The notes beneath the pieces are model-generated. The model was not told where the DNA came from and did no database searches. It was given only the letters and a program-made list of their open reading frames with translations. Below are positions 1 through 10,340 of a DNA stretch of 64,000 bases, piece after piece; position 1 is the stretch's first letter; each line of letters opens with the position of its first letter. The DNA is from Agrobacterium leguminum (GTDB lineage: Bacteria; Pseudomonadota; Alphaproteobacteria; Rhizobiales; Rhizobiaceae): contig NZ_JADQWB010000001.1 of the NCBI RefSeq assembly GCF_015704895.1, positions 310,001 through 374,000 of the forward strand. The letters run 5' to 3'. The position numbers and the translations under genes are program-made.

Positions 1-1
1 C

Positions 2-1390
2 TGGCCGCGTCTCTCCGATACGCCGGATATCCTGTCCGAACTGGCGAGCGTGGAAATGCACGCGCTTCAGACCTCGGGTAACTGCATTCGCAACGTCACC
101 GCCGATCATTTCGCCGGTGCGGCCGCCGATGAGGTCGCCGATCCGCGTCCCTATGCGGAAATCCTGCGCCAGTGGTCTTCCGTACACCCGGAATTCTCTT
201 TCCTGCCGCGCAAGTTCAAGATCGCCGTCACCGGCGCCGAGCGCGACCGTGCCGCCATTCAGGTGCACGATATCGGCCTGCATCTGAAAAAGAACGACAA
301 GGGTGAGATCGGGTTCGCCGTCTATGTCGGCGGCGGGCAGGGCCGCACGCCGATGATCGCCAAGAAAATCCGCGACTTCCTGCCGGAAGAGGACCTTTTG
401 TCCTACACCACGGCGATCATGCGCGTTTATAACCTGCACGGCCGCCGCGACAACAAATACAAGGCGCGCATCAAGATCCTCGTGCATGAAACCGGTGCGG
501 AAGAACTGGCCCGCCAGGTCGAGGTCGAATTCGCTGAACTCAAGAACACCGAGTTGAAGCTTCCGGATGCCGATATTGCGGCAATCACCGCTTATTTCGC
601 GCCGCCGGCGCTGAAGGACCGGCCGGAAGGCTGGGAAAGCCTGGCGCGCTGGAAGCGGGCCGATGAAGGCTTTGCCCGTTTTGTCGAGCAGAACGTCGCG
701 CCGCACAAGCATCCCGACTACGGCATGGTGACGATTTCGCTGAAGCCGATCGGCGGCATTCCGGGCGATGCGACCGATGAGCAGATGGAACTCGTCGCCG
801 ATATCGCCGCGGAATATGCCTTCGACGAAATCCGTATCAGCCATGAGCAGAACATCATCCTGCCGCATGTGGCGCTGGCCGATCTCGAACCGGTTTATCG
901 CGCGCTTGTAGGCGCTGGCCTTGCGACCGCCAATGCCGGGCTCATCACCGATATCATTGCCTGTCCCGGGCTGGACTATTGCGCGCTCGCCAATGCGCGC
1001 TCCATTCCGGTGGCGCAGGAAATTTCCACCCGCTTCGGCTCGCCGGAGCGTCAGGCGGAAATCGGTGAGCTGAAGATCAAGATTTCCGGCTGCATCAATG
1101 CCTGCGGCCACCACCATGTCGGCCATATCGGCCTGCTGGGTGTGGAAAAGAAGGGCGCGGAACTCTACCAGATCACGCTTGGCGGATCGGGCGATGAGAA
1201 CACCTCGATCGGTGAAATCATCGGCCGTGGCTTCGAGCCGGAAAAAGTCACCGACGCCATCGAAACCATCGTCGACACCTATCTCGGGCTTCGCCTTTCG
1301 AAGGAAGAAATCTTCCTCGAAGCCTATCGCCGCGTTGGACCGCAACCGTTCAAGGATGCGCTCTACGGTTCCGCTGCAGAAGCCGCCTGA
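2..1390 (+). CDS. cysI: Sulfite reductase hemoprotein subunit CysI, 5' partial
   Basis: This is the siroheme/4Fe-4S subunit of assimilatory sulfite reductase, which reduces sulfite to sulfide in the cytoplasm for cysteine synthesis. The frame is open to the left edge of the window, so the N-terminus is outside; 462 residues are visible. The C-terminal half carries the paired cluster-ligand motifs CPGLDYC (about nt 961-981) and CINAC (about nt 1090-1104), typical of nitrite/sulfite reductases. The next gene, 10 nt downstream, is DUF934, the usual partner of CysI in alphaproteobacteria, and ferredoxin-NADP reductase follows. Ferredoxin-type nitrite reductases share the fold, but the neighbours favour sulfite reduction. 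Confidence 0.93.
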   Translation, partial: WPRLSDTPDILSELASVEMHALQTSGNCIRNVTADHFAGAAADEVADPRPYAEILRQWSSVHPEFSFLPRKFKIAVTGAERDRAAIQVHDIGLHLKKNDKGEIGFAVYVGGGQGRTPMIAKKIRDFLPEEDLLSYTTAIMRVYNLHGRRDNKYKARIKILVHETGAEELARQVEVEFAELKNTELKLPDADIAAITAYFAPPALKDRPEGWESLARWKRADEGFARFVEQNVAPHKHPDYGMVTISLKPIGGIPGDATDEQMELVADIAAEYAFDEIRISHEQNIILPHVALADLEPVYRALVGAGLATANAGLITDIIACPGLDYCALANARSIPVAQEISTRFGSPERQAEIGELKIKISGCINACGHHHVGHIGLLGVEKKGAELYQITLGGSGDENTSIGEIIGRGFEPEKVTDAIETIVDTYLGLRLSKEEIFLEAYRRVGPQPFKDALYGSAAEAA

Positions 1391-1400
1391 GGAGAATGCC

Positions 1401-1907
1401 ATGACGAAAATCTGGAACCGCGACGGCTTCGTGGAAAACGATCCCTGGGTGATCGAAACGGAAGAAGTGAAAGCGACGGCGGAGCAGAAGCCGGTGCTCC
1501 CGCTTGCCGATTTTCTGGTTCGTGCCGCCGAAAGCAACGATATCGGCCTCGGTGTTCTGATCACGCCCGCCGACGATGTGACGCGGCTCGGACCTTATCT
1601 CGACCGTATCGACCTTGTCGCCGTAAGCTTCCCGGCCTTCAATGACGGTCGCGGGTTCAGCCACGCTTCGCTGCTGCGCAGCCGTCTCGGTTTTGCGGGC
1701 GAGGTGAGGGCGGTTGGCGACGTCCTGATCGATCAGGTGCCGTTGATGTTGCGCACCGGTTTCACCAGCTTTGCGGTAACGAACGGCACGGCCATCCGCC
1801 GCCTGTCCGAAAATCGCCTGCCGGAAATCCCGGTTTATTACCAGCCGACAGCCAAGCCTGCGAGCGGCGGTGAGGCCTATAGCTGGCGTCGTCGTGCGTC
1901 TCTATGA
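1401..1907 (+). CDS. DUF934 protein, probable sulfite-reduction accessory
   Basis: The product is 168 residues and belongs to the DUF934 family, found next to cysI in many proteobacteria and assumed to assist sulfite reduction; its biochemical role is not established. The start is the ATG at 1401, with GGAGA placed just upstream in the 10-nt gap after cysI. The same frame is open further upstream inside cysI, but no start there has comparable support. The central part (VLIDQVPLMLRTGF) matches the conserved family core. The tight spacing argues for co-transcription and possibly coupled translation with cysI. Confidence 0.85.
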   Translation: MTKIWNRDGFVENDPWVIETEEVKATAEQKPVLPLADFLVRAAESNDIGLGVLITPADDVTRLGPYLDRIDLVAVSFPAFNDGRGFSHASLLRSRLGFAGEVRAVGDVLIDQVPLMLRTGFTSFAVTNGTAIRRLSENRLPEIPVYYQPTAKPASGGEAYSWRRRASL

Positions 1908-2053
1908 CACGTTGCGTGGAAATATGAGTTTTTGATACATATTTCCTACGCACATGGCAGTATTGACATTCTCATGCCTTCAAACCGGAGCAAAAATGGT
2001 ATAATTGCCCGGTCGGAGAATGTCGCATCGAATAAGAATGGACGGAACCTGAA

Positions 2054-2866
2054 ATGAACGCGCCAGCCAAGACGGAAGATTTCGCGATCAAGATACCTGA
2101 CGGTGTTTACGCCGAGACGGTTTTATCGGTGGAACACTATACCGACCACCTGTTCCGTTTCCGCATGACGCGCCCGGCCGGCTTCCGTTTCCGTTCCGGC
2201 GAATTCGCCATGATCGGCCTGATGGTTGGCGACAAGCCGATCTACCGCGCCTATTCCATCGCCAGCCCCGCCTGGGACGAGGAACTGGAATTCTTCTCGA
2301 TCAAGGTTCCGAACGGTCCGCTGACATCGCATCTCCAGGCGATCAAGCCCGGCGATACGGTGCTGATGCGCAAGAAGCCGACAGGCACGCTGGTTCTGGA
2401 TGCGCTGACGCCCGGCAGACGGCTTTACATGTTCTCCACCGGCACCGGCATCGCGCCTTTCGCGAGCCTGATCCGTGACCCGGAGACCTATGAGAAGTTC
2501 GAGGAAGTTATCCTCACCCATACCTGCCGCGACGTGGCCGAGCTGAAATACGGCTTCGATCTGGTCGAGGAAATCCGCAACCACGAATTCCTGAACGAGA
2601 TCGTCGGCGACAAGCTGAAGCATTATGCGACCGTCACCCGCGAAGATTACCCCTTCAAGGGCCGTATCACCACGCTGATCGAAAACGGCAAGCTGTTTGC
2701 GGATCTCGGCGTTCCGGCGCTCGATCCCGAAATCGATCGCGGCATGATCTGCGGCTCCTCGGCGATGCTGAAGGACACCAAGGAGCTTCTGGAAAAGGCC
2801 GGCCTGAACGAAGGCGCCAACAACAAGCCCGCCGAATTCGTGATCGAACGCGCTTTCGTCGGTTGA
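2054..2866 (+). CDS. fpr: Ferredoxin-NADP+ reductase
   Basis: This 270-residue cytosolic flavoenzyme moves electrons between NADPH and ferredoxin or flavodoxin. Visible motifs are the FAD-binding RAYSIASP (about residues 74-81) and the NADP-binding GTGIAP in the middle of the protein. The C-terminus ends in AFVG, as in the bacterial plant-type subclass, and length is normal. The gene follows cysI-DUF934 in the same direction after a 146-nt gap with room for its own promoter, so it may supply reduced ferredoxin for sulfite reduction while being transcribed separately. A strong hairpin terminator lies 25 nt after the stop. Confidence 0.93.
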   Translation: MNAPAKTEDFAIKIPDGVYAETVLSVEHYTDHLFRFRMTRPAGFRFRSGEFAMIGLMVGDKPIYRAYSIASPAWDEELEFFSIKVPNGPLTSHLQAIKPGDTVLMRKKPTGTLVLDALTPGRRLYMFSTGTGIAPFASLIRDPETYEKFEEVILTHTCRDVAELKYGFDLVEEIRNHEFLNEIVGDKLKHYATVTREDYPFKGRITTLIENGKLFADLGVPALDPEIDRGMICGSSAMLKDTKELLEKAGLNEGANNKPAEFVIERAFVG

Positions 2867-2890
2867 TCCCATAAAAAGCTACGAGATTTC

Positions 2891-2915
2891 AGGAGGCCGT
2901 CAGGCCTCCTTTTTG
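2891..2915 (+). terminator. Rho-independent terminator after fpr
   Basis: A perfect 8-bp stem AGGAGGCC / GGCCTCCT (2891-2898 and 2903-2910) with a 4-nt loop is followed directly by five T residues. It ends the plus-strand fpr transcript and lies just before the 3' end of the convergent MFS gene. Confidence 0.9.
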
Positions 2916-2924
2916 TTTGCGCCT

Positions 2925-4178
2925 TCAGTGCCGGTGGTGAGAGGCGTCGTCGTCATCCTGTTTCGGCGCTATCTCGTTGCGATAGAGAAGAAAAAGCCCG
3001 ATGGCGATAGCGGCAATGCCGCCGCCGACGAGATGCGACAGCGAATAACCGCCCTTCGTCACCAGCCAGCCTGCGACTACATTGCTGAACGATGCGCCGA
3101 TACCCTGAACCATCATGACGCTGGCAAGGCCGACATTAAAACGACCGGTGCCCTTCAAAATCCTCTCCACCGCAACCGGGGTGACGATGCCAAGCAGGCC
3201 GGCGCCAACGCCATCGAGAAACTGCACCGGGAAAATCACCCAGAAATCCGTGAAGGCTGAGGCGAGGAGGCCGCGTATCGGCAACGCGATCAGCGCGATG
3301 ATGAAAACGGTCGAGAGACCGAAACGGCGTATCAGCCATGGGGCCATTGCGGCGACGAAGATCATCGCGAATTGCGCGACGCCGGTAATGATGGCGGTGG
3401 TGCGGAAGGGCGTCTGCAGTTCGATGGCGAAATCCTGTGCGATCAACCGGCTCATCGGCGCGTTGCCGAAGTGGAAAACAAGCAGAATGATGGCGAGAAA
3501 GATCAGCCCGCGCTCCTGCAGCAGCACCTTGATGCCGGACGGGCCGGGTTCTCCCTTGTCTTCGGCAAGGCCGCGGGCGACGTTGTGGTCGATTCGATCA
3601 GGGTCGATAGCCGCCGTCGCGACCAATGCGCCTGCAGCGGTCAGCAGCATGAGGCCGATGATACCGTTCATGCCGAAGAAGGTAACCACCACATAGGTCG
3701 CGAAAAGCGATGCAAAATTGCCGCCGTGGTTCCAGAACTCGTTGCGTGAAATCTGATGGGAGAACAGGCGTTCGCCGACAAGGCCGAGTGTGAGGCCAGC
3801 AAGTGCCGGCCCGACCACGGCACCGACGACGGCCGTCATGATCTGACCGGTCCAGACTATCCATGCATCCGGAAAGATCAGCGTGATCAGCGCGCCGATG
3901 GTCACGAGGATGACGGGAATGGCGATCAGCAGCCTTTTCCACGTCGTGCCATCCACCAGCGCGCCACAGAGCGGCGTGGCAAGCAGACCGACGAGGCCGC
4001 CCACCGTGGCAATCATGCCCAGCGAAAGCGAAGACCAGCCCTTTGTCGCTAAAAAGGCATCCAGAAACGGCCCAAGGCCGTCGCGGGCATCGGCGAGGAA
4101 AAAGTTCAGCGCTGCAAGGGCAAAAAGCGTGCGGTCTGAAATGCCGCCGCGCGCTGCCGGGACGCCGATTGTCGTCAT
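2925..4178 (-). CDS. MFS transporter
   Basis: A 417-residue integral membrane protein with about twelve hydrophobic segments, typical of the major facilitator superfamily. The first half has the loop-2/3 type motif GALVDGTTWKRL. The substrate cannot be read from sequence. The C-terminus is unusual, with a short acidic then histidine-rich tail (DDDDASHHRH) that might bind metal or simply be a cytoplasmic tail. The start is the ATG at 4178, preceded by GGAGC about 8 nt upstream; the frame is open 90 nt further, but that extension reads through the probable promoter region. The gene is divergent from the exported protein at 4375. Confidence 0.82.
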   Translation of the reverse strand: MTTIGVPAARGGISDRTLFALAALNFFLADARDGLGPFLDAFLATKGWSSLSLGMIATVGGLVGLLATPLCGALVDGTTWKRLLIAIPVILVTIGALITLIFPDAWIVWTGQIMTAVVGAVVGPALAGLTLGLVGERLFSHQISRNEFWNHGGNFASLFATYVVVTFFGMNGIIGLMLLTAAGALVATAAIDPDRIDHNVARGLAEDKGEPGPSGIKVLLQERGLIFLAIILLVFHFGNAPMSRLIAQDFAIELQTPFRTTAIITGVAQFAMIFVAAMAPWLIRRFGLSTVFIIALIALPIRGLLASAFTDFWVIFPVQFLDGVGAGLLGIVTPVAVERILKGTGRFNVGLASVMMVQGIGASFSNVVAGWLVTKGGYSLSHLVGGGIAAIAIGLFLLYRNEIAPKQDDDDASHHRH

Positions 4179-4273
4179 GAAATATGCTCCGAAAATATGC
4201 GCGAAAGGATGGGAAATTGATCGAGGCTGGCGAGAAACATCTGTGCCCGCATTTGGTTGCACTGACACAACGG

Positions 4274-4295
4274 AAATATTGGTCCGCCGATATTT
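4274..4295. promoter_or_regulatory. Inverted repeat in divergent promoter region
   Basis: AAATATTGG (4274-4282) and CCGATATTT (4287-4295) form a near-perfect dyad (8 of 9 pairs) with a 4-nt centre. It lies between the divergent MFS gene (start 4178) and the exported-protein gene (start 4375), a suitable place for a dimeric regulator. No regulator gene is adjacent, so the binding protein is unknown. Confidence 0.4.
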
Positions 4296-4374
4296 TTGAC
4301 GGTTGCAGAATAGACCGAAGGAACGTTTGTCGGCGCAAGCGAGTTAGCCTTCGTGGAAAAAACGGATACTCGCC

Positions 4375-4878
4375 ATGAAGACCAAGGCTTTTGCGATTTT
4401 ATTTTCTGCCGGATTGCTCGGCGCACAGCCCGCGCATGCGGATGAACGCGAATTCCTCTCGTCGCTGAAAGGCACCTGGGCGGGCAAGGGAACCGTGATT
4501 ACCCGCATTGGCACGCCGCCGATCAGCGTGAACTGTACGCTCAACTCCAATACCGGAGCATCTTCGCTTAACATGTCCGGCACTTGCCGGGGACTGCTTG
4601 TGGTAAAGCGCGCAATCGCCGCCGATCTCTCGGCGAAGGGCGGGCGCTATAGCGGCGCCTATACCGGCCCTTCCGGCCGCCCGTCTGCCCTTTCCGGCAC
4701 GAGACAGGGAAATGCGATCAACCTGACCGTCCGCTGGAATCGCGATATCAACGGTGACCGTGTCGCCGCCATGACCATTGAAAAGGTTGGCGATAATGGC
4801 CTGCGGTTGCGCACCACCGACAAGGACGCACGGACCGGCAAAACGGTGGTGACGAGCGATATCCGGCTTGTGCGCTAA
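4375..4878 (+). CDS. Conserved exported protein of unknown function
   Basis: The product is 167 residues with a clear Sec signal peptide: basic MKTK, a hydrophobic stretch, then a cleavage site after AHA near residue 22. The mature part contains FLSSLKGTWAGKG and two cysteines (in VNCTLN and GTCRGLL) that could form a disulfide, followed by beta-rich sequence (LTVRWNRDINGDR) suggesting a small beta-barrel or lipocalin-like fold. I recognise it as a conserved rhizobial exported protein but can assign no function. It is monocistronic, between a divergent MFS gene and a convergent hydrolase. Confidence 0.75.
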   Translation: MKTKAFAILFSAGLLGAQPAHADEREFLSSLKGTWAGKGTVITRIGTPPISVNCTLNSNTGASSLNMSGTCRGLLVVKRAIAADLSAKGGRYSGAYTGPSGRPSALSGTRQGNAINLTVRWNRDINGDRVAAMTIEKVGDNGLRLRTTDKDARTGKTVVTSDIRLVR

Positions 4879-4915
4879 GGCAGTCATGAGAAAATGGCCG
4901 TTGGGATGTTGAATC

Positions 4916-5719
4916 TTAGCGGAATTCGAGCAGCAGCGGGCAATGGTCCGAGACCTCAGGCTGTCTCACCACATCGAAGTGATCGACTTCTACAGCCGGA
5001 TTGACCAGCATGTAATCCGCATAGCGGTTCGGTTTGGCATAATGCGAGGTCCGGGTGTCGGTGAAGCCGCGCGTGGTGACAAGTTCGGTGAGATCCAGTT
5101 CCTTCAACACGGCGAAGGTTTCGCTCTCAGGCAGAACATTAAAGTCGCCGCAGACGACGATCCGGTCGCCATCCTCCGCAATGTTTTTCACAAGTTGGAC
5201 AAGGCGTTTTGCCTGCGCCAGGCGGGCGGCGGTATCGTGCTTGCCGTCGAGGTCGCGCAGCCCATGCATATGGGCGATGATGGCGGGCTGACCGGTCATG
5301 AAGTCAAAAACCCTGATGGCGTGGCCCGTGCGTGAACGTGGGTGATCGCCATATCCATCCGCAGAGAAGGCGCCATGCACGAAACCCTGCGCCTGCGCAA
5401 CGATGGCGATGGACCTGCGCACGAAGGTCGCCAGTCCCCATTGGGAAGGATATCGAGTCTCGCCCTGCCAGAGATCGCCCTGCGCCGCGGGGCAGAACAC
5501 TGCTACGTGATCAGGCAGCGCGTCCGCGACATCCCGCAGGAAATTCGCCCTTTGCGGCAAGTCAATGCCGTGCTCACGATAACTCAGCCAGTCCTGCGTG
5601 GCGGCCGGTGTGTGCACCACTTCCTGCAGACATAAGATATCGGGGTCGGACGAGGCAATATAGGGAACGAGCTCGTCATGAAGCTTTCCGCCCCAGCCGT
5701 TCAGGCAAATCAGACGCAT
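4916..5719 (-). CDS. Endonuclease/exonuclease/phosphatase family protein
   Basis: A 267-residue member of the EEP superfamily of metal-dependent phosphodiesterases (the DNase I / AP-endonuclease fold). Conserved catalytic pieces are N8 in CLNGWGG, E33 in CLQEVVHT, GDFNVLP in the C-terminal third and the terminal SDHCPLL with the catalytic Asp-His pair. There is no signal peptide, so it is probably cytosolic. The substrate could be DNA, a sphingolipid-like headgroup or a small phosphodiester; sequence alone does not decide. The start is the ATG at 5719 with GGAG upstream; the 76-residue open extension to 5947 crosses the gcvP terminator and is not credible. Confidence 0.85.
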   Translation of the reverse strand: MRLICLNGWGGKLHDELVPYIASSDPDILCLQEVVHTPAATQDWLSYREHGIDLPQRANFLRDVADALPDHVAVFCPAAQGDLWQGETRYPSQWGLATFVRRSIAIVAQAQGFVHGAFSADGYGDHPRSRTGHAIRVFDFMTGQPAIIAHMHGLRDLDGKHDTAARLAQAKRLVQLVKNIAEDGDRIVVCGDFNVLPESETFAVLKELDLTELVTTRGFTDTRTSHYAKPNRYADYMLVNPAVEVDHFDVVRQPEVSDHCPLLLEFR

Positions 5720-5822
5720 TCCCACTCCATCCCCATGTCGCAGCGTCATCTGTTTAACACGGACTATGCCAGGATCAACCATGCGGAAGCGTGATCGCCA
5801 GATAACGAAAACCTTGCCATAA

Positions 5823-5852
5823 CGAAAAAAGGCCCGGATCGCTCCGGGCCTT
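5823..5852 (-). terminator. Rho-independent terminator after gcvP
   Basis: Read on the minus strand, a 10-bp GC-rich stem AAGGCCCGGA / TCCGGGCCTT (5843-5852 with 5829-5838) closes a 4-nt loop and is followed by a run of T residues. It lies 25 nt beyond the gcvP stop and ends the gcvTHP operon. Confidence 0.9.
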
Positions 5853-5876
5853 CGTATGTCGGTTCGCACCGATGCC

Positions 5877-8741
5877 TTATTCCGCTGCTTCGGCATAAGC
5901 CTCCATTGGCGGGCAGGTGCAGATGAGGTTGCGGTCGCCATAAACATTGTCGATGCGGTTGACCGGCGACCAGTATTTGTCGATGCGGAACGCGCCGGGC
6001 GGGAAGCAGCCCTTTTCGCGGCTATAGGGACGATCCCATTCGCCGACGAGGTCTTCCACGGTGTGCGGCGCGTTCTTCAGCGGGTTGTTGGTCTTGTCCG
6101 CACGGCCTTCCTCGATGTCGCGGGCTTCCTCACGGATAGCCAGCATGGCATCGCAGAAACGGTCGATTTCCGCCTTGGTTTCGGATTCCGTCGGCTCGAT
6201 CATCAGCGTGCCGGCAACCGGCCAGCTCATGGTCGGCGCATGGAAACCGCAGTCGATGAGGCGCTTTGCGACATCATCCACCGTCACGCCGCAGCTGTCT
6301 GCCAGCGGGCGGGTATCGATGATGCATTCATGCGCCACACGTCCGGTTTCGGACTTGTAGAGCACGTCATAAGCGCCCTTTAGCCGTTCGGCGATGTAGT
6401 TGGCGTTGAGGATCGCCACCTTGGTCGCCTGCGTCAGCCCTTCGCCGCCCATCATCAGGCAATAGCTCCAGGAGATAGGCAGGATCGACGGCGAACCAAA
6501 CGGGGCAGCAGACACCGCACCCTCACGGCCGTCCGTCGCCGGATGGCCGGGCAGGTAAGGAGCAAGATGTGCTTTGACGCCGATCGGTCCCATGCCGGGG
6601 CCACCGCCGCCATGCGGAATGCAGAAAGTCTTGTGCAGGTTGAGATGCGAAACATCAGAACCGATATCGCCGGGACGGGCGAGACCGACCATGGCGTTCA
6701 TGTTGGCGCCGTCGAGATAGACCTGTCCACCATGCTTGTGGGTGATCTCGCAAATCTCGCGAACCGTCTCCTCGAACACGCCGTGGGTGGACGGGTAGGT
6801 GATCATGCAGCACGAGAGGTTTTCCGCATACTGCTCTGCTTTTGCACGGAAATCATCGATATCGATGTCACCGTTATCCCGCACCTTCACCGGCACCACT
6901 TTCATACCGACCATCTGCGCCGAGGCAGGATTGGTACCATGCGCCGAGGTTGGAATGAGGCAGACGTCGCGATGCGTGCCGCCATTGGCAAGGTGGTAGT
7001 TGCGGATGGTCAGAAGCCCCGCATATTCCCCCTGCGCGCCGGAATTCGGCTGCATGGAGAAAGCGTCGTAGCCGGTGACCGAGCACAGCTTTTCGGAGAG
7101 ATCGTCGATCATCTCCTTGTAGCCAAGCGCCTGATCGGCCGGCACGAAGGGATGGATGTCGGAAAATTCCGGCCAGGTGATAGGCAGCATTTCCGCTGTT
7201 GCGTTCAGTTTCATGGTGCAGGAACCGAGCGGGATCATCGAGCGGTCGAGCGCCAGATCGCGGTCCGAAAGGCGGCGGATGTAACGGGTCATCTCACTTT
7301 CGGCACGGTTCATGTGGAAGATCGGATGCGTCATGTACTGGCTGGTGCGCAGCAGTTCCTTCGGCAGGCGATATTCCGGCTCGAAATCCGAGATCGAGAA
7401 ATTGCCGCCGAATGCGCGCCACACGGCTTCCAGCGTTGCCGGGCGCGTGCGCTCGTCAAGGCTCATGCCGATCTTGGTGGCGCCGACCTTGCGCAGGTTC
7501 ACGCCTTCCGCCACGGCCGAGCGCAGGATGACACCCTGCATATGGCCGACTTCAACGGTGATCGTGTCGAAGAAGGTTTCCGGCTCGATAGTGTAGCCGA
7601 GCTTTTCCAGGCCCTTGGCCATCAGCACGGCCTTCTGGTGGGTCTGCTGGGCAATCGCCTTGATGCCCTGCGGGCCATGGAAGACGCCATACATCGAGGC
7701 CATGACGGCCAGAAGCACCTGCGCGGTGCAGATGTTCGACGTCGCCTTTTCGCGGCGGATATGCTGTTCGCGGGTCTGCAGCGACAGGCGATAGGCGCGG
7801 TTGCCGCGCGCATCGACCGAAACGCCGACCAGACGGCCGGGCATGGAGCGCTTGTGGGCATCCTTGACGGCCATGTAAGCCGCATGCGGACCGCCGTAAC
7901 CGACCGGAACGCCGAAACGTTGCGACGTGCCGATGGCGATATCCGCACCCATTTCACCCGGAGACTTCAAGAGCGTCAGCGCCAGAAGATCGGCGGCGAC
8001 CGCGGCAATCGCGCCCGTCTGGTGCAGGCGGGAAATCAGGCCGGAGAAATCGCTGACATGGCCGTGGGTGCCGGGATACTGGAAGATCGCGCCGAACACA
8101 TCGACCGGATCGAGATCGGTGAAGGGGTTGCCGACGATCACCTTCCAGCCGAGCGGGGCCGCGCGCGTCTCGATCAGCGCGATGGTCTGCGGATGGCAAT
8201 TGGCGTCAACGAAGAAGGCGGTCGCCTTGGTTTTCGCAACACGCTGGCACATGGCCATGGCTTCGGCAGCCGCCGTCGCTTCATCGAGCAGCGATGCGTT
8301 GGCGACATCGAGACCGGTGAGATCGCAGACCATGGTCTGGTAGTTCAGCAGCGCCTCAAGACGGCCCTGGCTGATTTCCGGCTGGTAGGGCGTATAGGCC
8401 GTGTACCAGGCCGGGTTTTCCAGAATATTGCGCTGGATGACCGGCGGCGTGATGGTGCCGTAATAGCCTTGGCCGATCAGCGAGGTCAGAACCTGGTTCT
8501 TGTTGGCCGTCTCGCGAAGACGGTCGAGCGCCTCGCGTTCGGTCAGTGCCGCGCCCCAGGTCAGCGGCACCTTCTGGCGGATGGAGGACGGAACGGTGGC
8601 GTCGATCAGGGCATCGAGGCTCTTATAGCCAACGACCTTCAGCATCTCGGCCATTTCCGACGGTGACGGCCCGATGTGACGCCGGTTGGCGAAGTCATAG
8701 GGCTGATAGTCGGTGAAATGGAATTCGGTGGGCGTCGTCAT
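5877..8741 (-). CDS. gcvP: Glycine dehydrogenase (decarboxylating), P protein
   Basis: The 954-residue P protein decarboxylates glycine with pyridoxal phosphate and passes the aminomethyl group to lipoyl-GcvH. It is the long single-chain form, with tandem aminotransferase-like halves; the PLP lysine is K704 in [17 protein letters not shown]. Other family signatures include the glycine-rich GYGGPHAAY in the first half and [12 protein letters not shown] near residue 605. Its ATG overlaps the gcvH stop by one base, implying translational coupling. It is the last gene of gcvT-gcvH-gcvP, controlled by the upstream glycine riboswitch. Together with GcvT, GcvH and a lipoamide dehydrogenase encoded elsewhere it yields CO2, NH3 and methylene-tetrahydrofolate. 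Confidence 0.98.
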   Translation of the reverse strand: MTTPTEFHFTDYQPYDFANRRHIGPSPSEMAEMLKVVGYKSLDALIDATVPSSIRQKVPLTWGAALTEREALDRLRETANKNQVLTSLIGQGYYGTITPPVIQRNILENPAWYTAYTPYQPEISQGRLEALLNYQTMVCDLTGLDVANASLLDEATAAAEAMAMCQRVAKTKATAFFVDANCHPQTIALIETRAAPLGWKVIVGNPFTDLDPVDVFGAIFQYPGTHGHVSDFSGLISRLHQTGAIAAVAADLLALTLLKSPGEMGADIAIGTSQRFGVPVGYGGPHAAYMAVKDAHKRSMPGRLVGVSVDARGNRAYRLSLQTREQHIRREKATSNICTAQVLLAVMASMYGVFHGPQGIKAIAQQTHQKAVLMAKGLEKLGYTIEPETFFDTITVEVGHMQGVILRSAVAEGVNLRKVGATKIGMSLDERTRPATLEAVWRAFGGNFSISDFEPEYRLPKELLRTSQYMTHPIFHMNRAESEMTRYIRRLSDRDLALDRSMIPLGSCTMKLNATAEMLPITWPEFSDIHPFVPADQALGYKEMIDDLSEKLCSVTGYDAFSMQPNSGAQGEYAGLLTIRNYHLANGGTHRDVCLIPTSAHGTNPASAQMVGMKVVPVKVRDNGDIDIDDFRAKAEQYAENLSCCMITYPSTHGVFEETVREICEITHKHGGQVYLDGANMNAMVGLARPGDIGSDVSHLNLHKTFCIPHGGGGPGMGPIGVKAHLAPYLPGHPATDGREGAVSAAPFGSPSILPISWSYCLMMGGEGLTQATKVAILNANYIAERLKGAYDVLYKSETGRVAHECIIDTRPLADSCGVTVDDVAKRLIDCGFHAPTMSWPVAGTLMIEPTESETKAEIDRFCDAMLAIREEARDIEEGRADKTNNPLKNAPHTVEDLVGEWDRPYSREKGCFPPGAFRIDKYWSPVNRIDNVYGDRNLICTCPPMEAYAEAAE

Positions 8742-9103
8742 TACGCGATCAGCTCCTTGTAGGCTGCCTCGTCGAGCAGCGTATCGGCATCTGCGGCGTT
8801 GGAAAGCTTCAGCTTGAAGAACCAGCCGGCGCCCTGCGGGTCGGAATTGACCAGCGAGGGGTCATCGACGATGGCTTGGTTGATTTCCACCACTTCGCCA
8901 TCCAGCGGACAATAGACATCGGAAGCCGCCTTGACGGATTCGACGGTCGCCGCATCTCCATCCTTGGAGAAGGTAGCGCCCACTTCCGGCAATTCGACGA
9001 AAACGAGATCGCCAAGCTGTTCAGCGGCGTGGCTGGTGATGCCAACGGTGGCGATATCGCCTTCGAACTTCAGCCATTCGTGTTCTGCGGTAAATTTCAG
9101 CAT
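8741..9103 (-). CDS. gcvH: Glycine cleavage system H protein
   Basis: A 120-residue lipoyl carrier that shuttles the aminomethyl intermediate between GcvP, GcvT and lipoamide dehydrogenase. The lipoylation lysine is K58 in VESVKAASD, and the N-terminal FTAEHEWL is the family hallmark. The start is the ATG at 9103, preceded by GGAGA on the minus strand; the frame is open 35 codons further into the spacer, but that stretch is proline/serine-rich and not homologous. It sits between gcvT (28 nt upstream) and gcvP (1-nt overlap), in the standard operon order. Confidence 0.97.
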   Translation of the reverse strand: MLKFTAEHEWLKFEGDIATVGITSHAAEQLGDLVFVELPEVGATFSKDGDAATVESVKAASDVYCPLDGEVVEINQAIVDDPSLVNSDPQGAGWFFKLKLSNAADADTLLDEAAYKELIA

Positions 9104-9131
9104 CGTATTCTCTCCGGAGATGGGATGAAGA

Positions 9132-10271
9132 TTATCGTTTATAGGTGGGCTTGATGAAGGGCAGGGCGGCGACGGTGACGGGCAGATATTTGCCGCGCAC
9201 TTCCGCAAAGACAGCCGTACCGGGAGCAGCGTGGGAAACAGGCACGTAACCCATGGCGACGGGACCTTCGACCGAAGGGCCGAAACCGCCCGAGGTCACT
9301 TCACCGATCTCCGTCTTGCCTTCGGCATCCGCAAAGAGCTTCGAATGACCGCGCACCGGCGCCTTGCCCTCGGGCTTCAGGCCAACGCGGCGACGCGATG
9401 TACCGTCGTTCAGTTCGCCGAGAATGCGCTTCGCACCCGGAAAACCGCCCTCGCGGTCACCACCGGCGCGGCGCGCCTTCTGGATCGCCCATTCGAGCGA
9501 GGCTTCGATGGGAGAGGTCGTGCTGTCGATATCGTTACCATAAAGACAAAGGCCGGCTTCGAGGCGCAGGCTGTCGCGCGCACCAAGTCCGATCGGATCG
9601 CAATCGGGATGCTCGAGCAGGGCTTTGGCAATCTCTTCGGCCTTGTCGGCGGGCACGGAGATTTCAAAGCCGTCTTCACCGGAATAACCGGAGCGGGAAA
9701 CGATGCAGGGCACGTCATGCAGCGGCACTTCCTGCACGTCCATGAATTTCATTTCCGAGACGCCGGCCCAGAGTTCAGCCAGAACGGCCTCAGCGCGCGG
9801 TCCTTGAAGCGCGATGAGCGCCCGGTCATCGAGAAGCGTTATCTCGCAGGCGTCGGAAAGATGCGCCTTCATATGGGCGACATCGGCATCCTTGCAGGCG
9901 GCGTTGACGACGACAAAAAGATGATCGCCGCGATTGGTGATCATCAGGTCGTCGAGGATGCCGCCATTTTCGTCGGTAAAGAAACCGTAACGCTGCCGGC
10001 CTTCCTTCAGGCCGAGAATATCCACCGGCACCAGCTTTTCCAGCGCGAGCGCGGCATCTTCATTGTTGCCGGACTTCGCCTTCACGATCACCTGGCCCAT
10101 ATGGGAAACGTCGAAGAGGCCGGCGGAGGTGCGGGTCTGGAGATGTTCCTTCAGAACGCCGGCCGGATATTGCACCGGCATGTCATAACCGGCGAAAGGC
10201 ACCATGCGGGCGCCAAGCGATAGATGCAGGGAATTGAGCGGCGTGATTTGAAGCTCGGCGGTATCGTCCAA
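9132..10271 (-). CDS. gcvT: Aminomethyltransferase, T protein
   Basis: A 379-residue tetrahydrofolate-dependent enzyme that releases ammonia from the aminomethyl-lipoyl H protein and forms methylene-THF. The N-terminus shows the family motif [10 protein letters not shown] and the DVSHMGQ segment, and the middle has [10 protein letters not shown]. The start appears to be TTG at 10271, because GGAGG lies about 6 nt upstream and the family N-terminus begins a few residues later; the first in-frame ATG is well inside the conserved region. This is the first gene of the operon. Its leader carries a tandem glycine riboswitch and a small hairpin (10288-10303) next to the ribosome binding site. Confidence 0.96.
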   Translation of the reverse strand: MDDTAELQITPLNSLHLSLGARMVPFAGYDMPVQYPAGVLKEHLQTRTSAGLFDVSHMGQVIVKAKSGNNEDAALALEKLVPVDILGLKEGRQRYGFFTDENGGILDDLMITNRGDHLFVVVNAACKDADVAHMKAHLSDACEITLLDDRALIALQGPRAEAVLAELWAGVSEMKFMDVQEVPLHDVPCIVSRSGYSGEDGFEISVPADKAEEIAKALLEHPDCDPIGLGARDSLRLEAGLCLYGNDIDSTTSPIEASLEWAIQKARRAGGDREGGFPGAKRILGELNDGTSRRRVGLKPEGKAPVRGHSKLFADAEGKTEIGEVTSGGFGPSVEGPVAMGYVPVSHAAPGTAVFAEVRGKYLPVTVAALPFIKPTYKR

Positions 10272-10340
10272 GGACGCCTCCAGGGTTGCGCGAAAGATCG
10301 CGCGGGCTCAGGTCATGGCGCTGAAACACGCCGGGTTCAA

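Noticed and set aside
6543..8666. A 707-codon plus-strand open frame
   Set aside because: It lies wholly antisense to gcvP, whose motifs are unmistakable, and its translation is Arg/His-rich with no domain; it is a GC-bias shadow.
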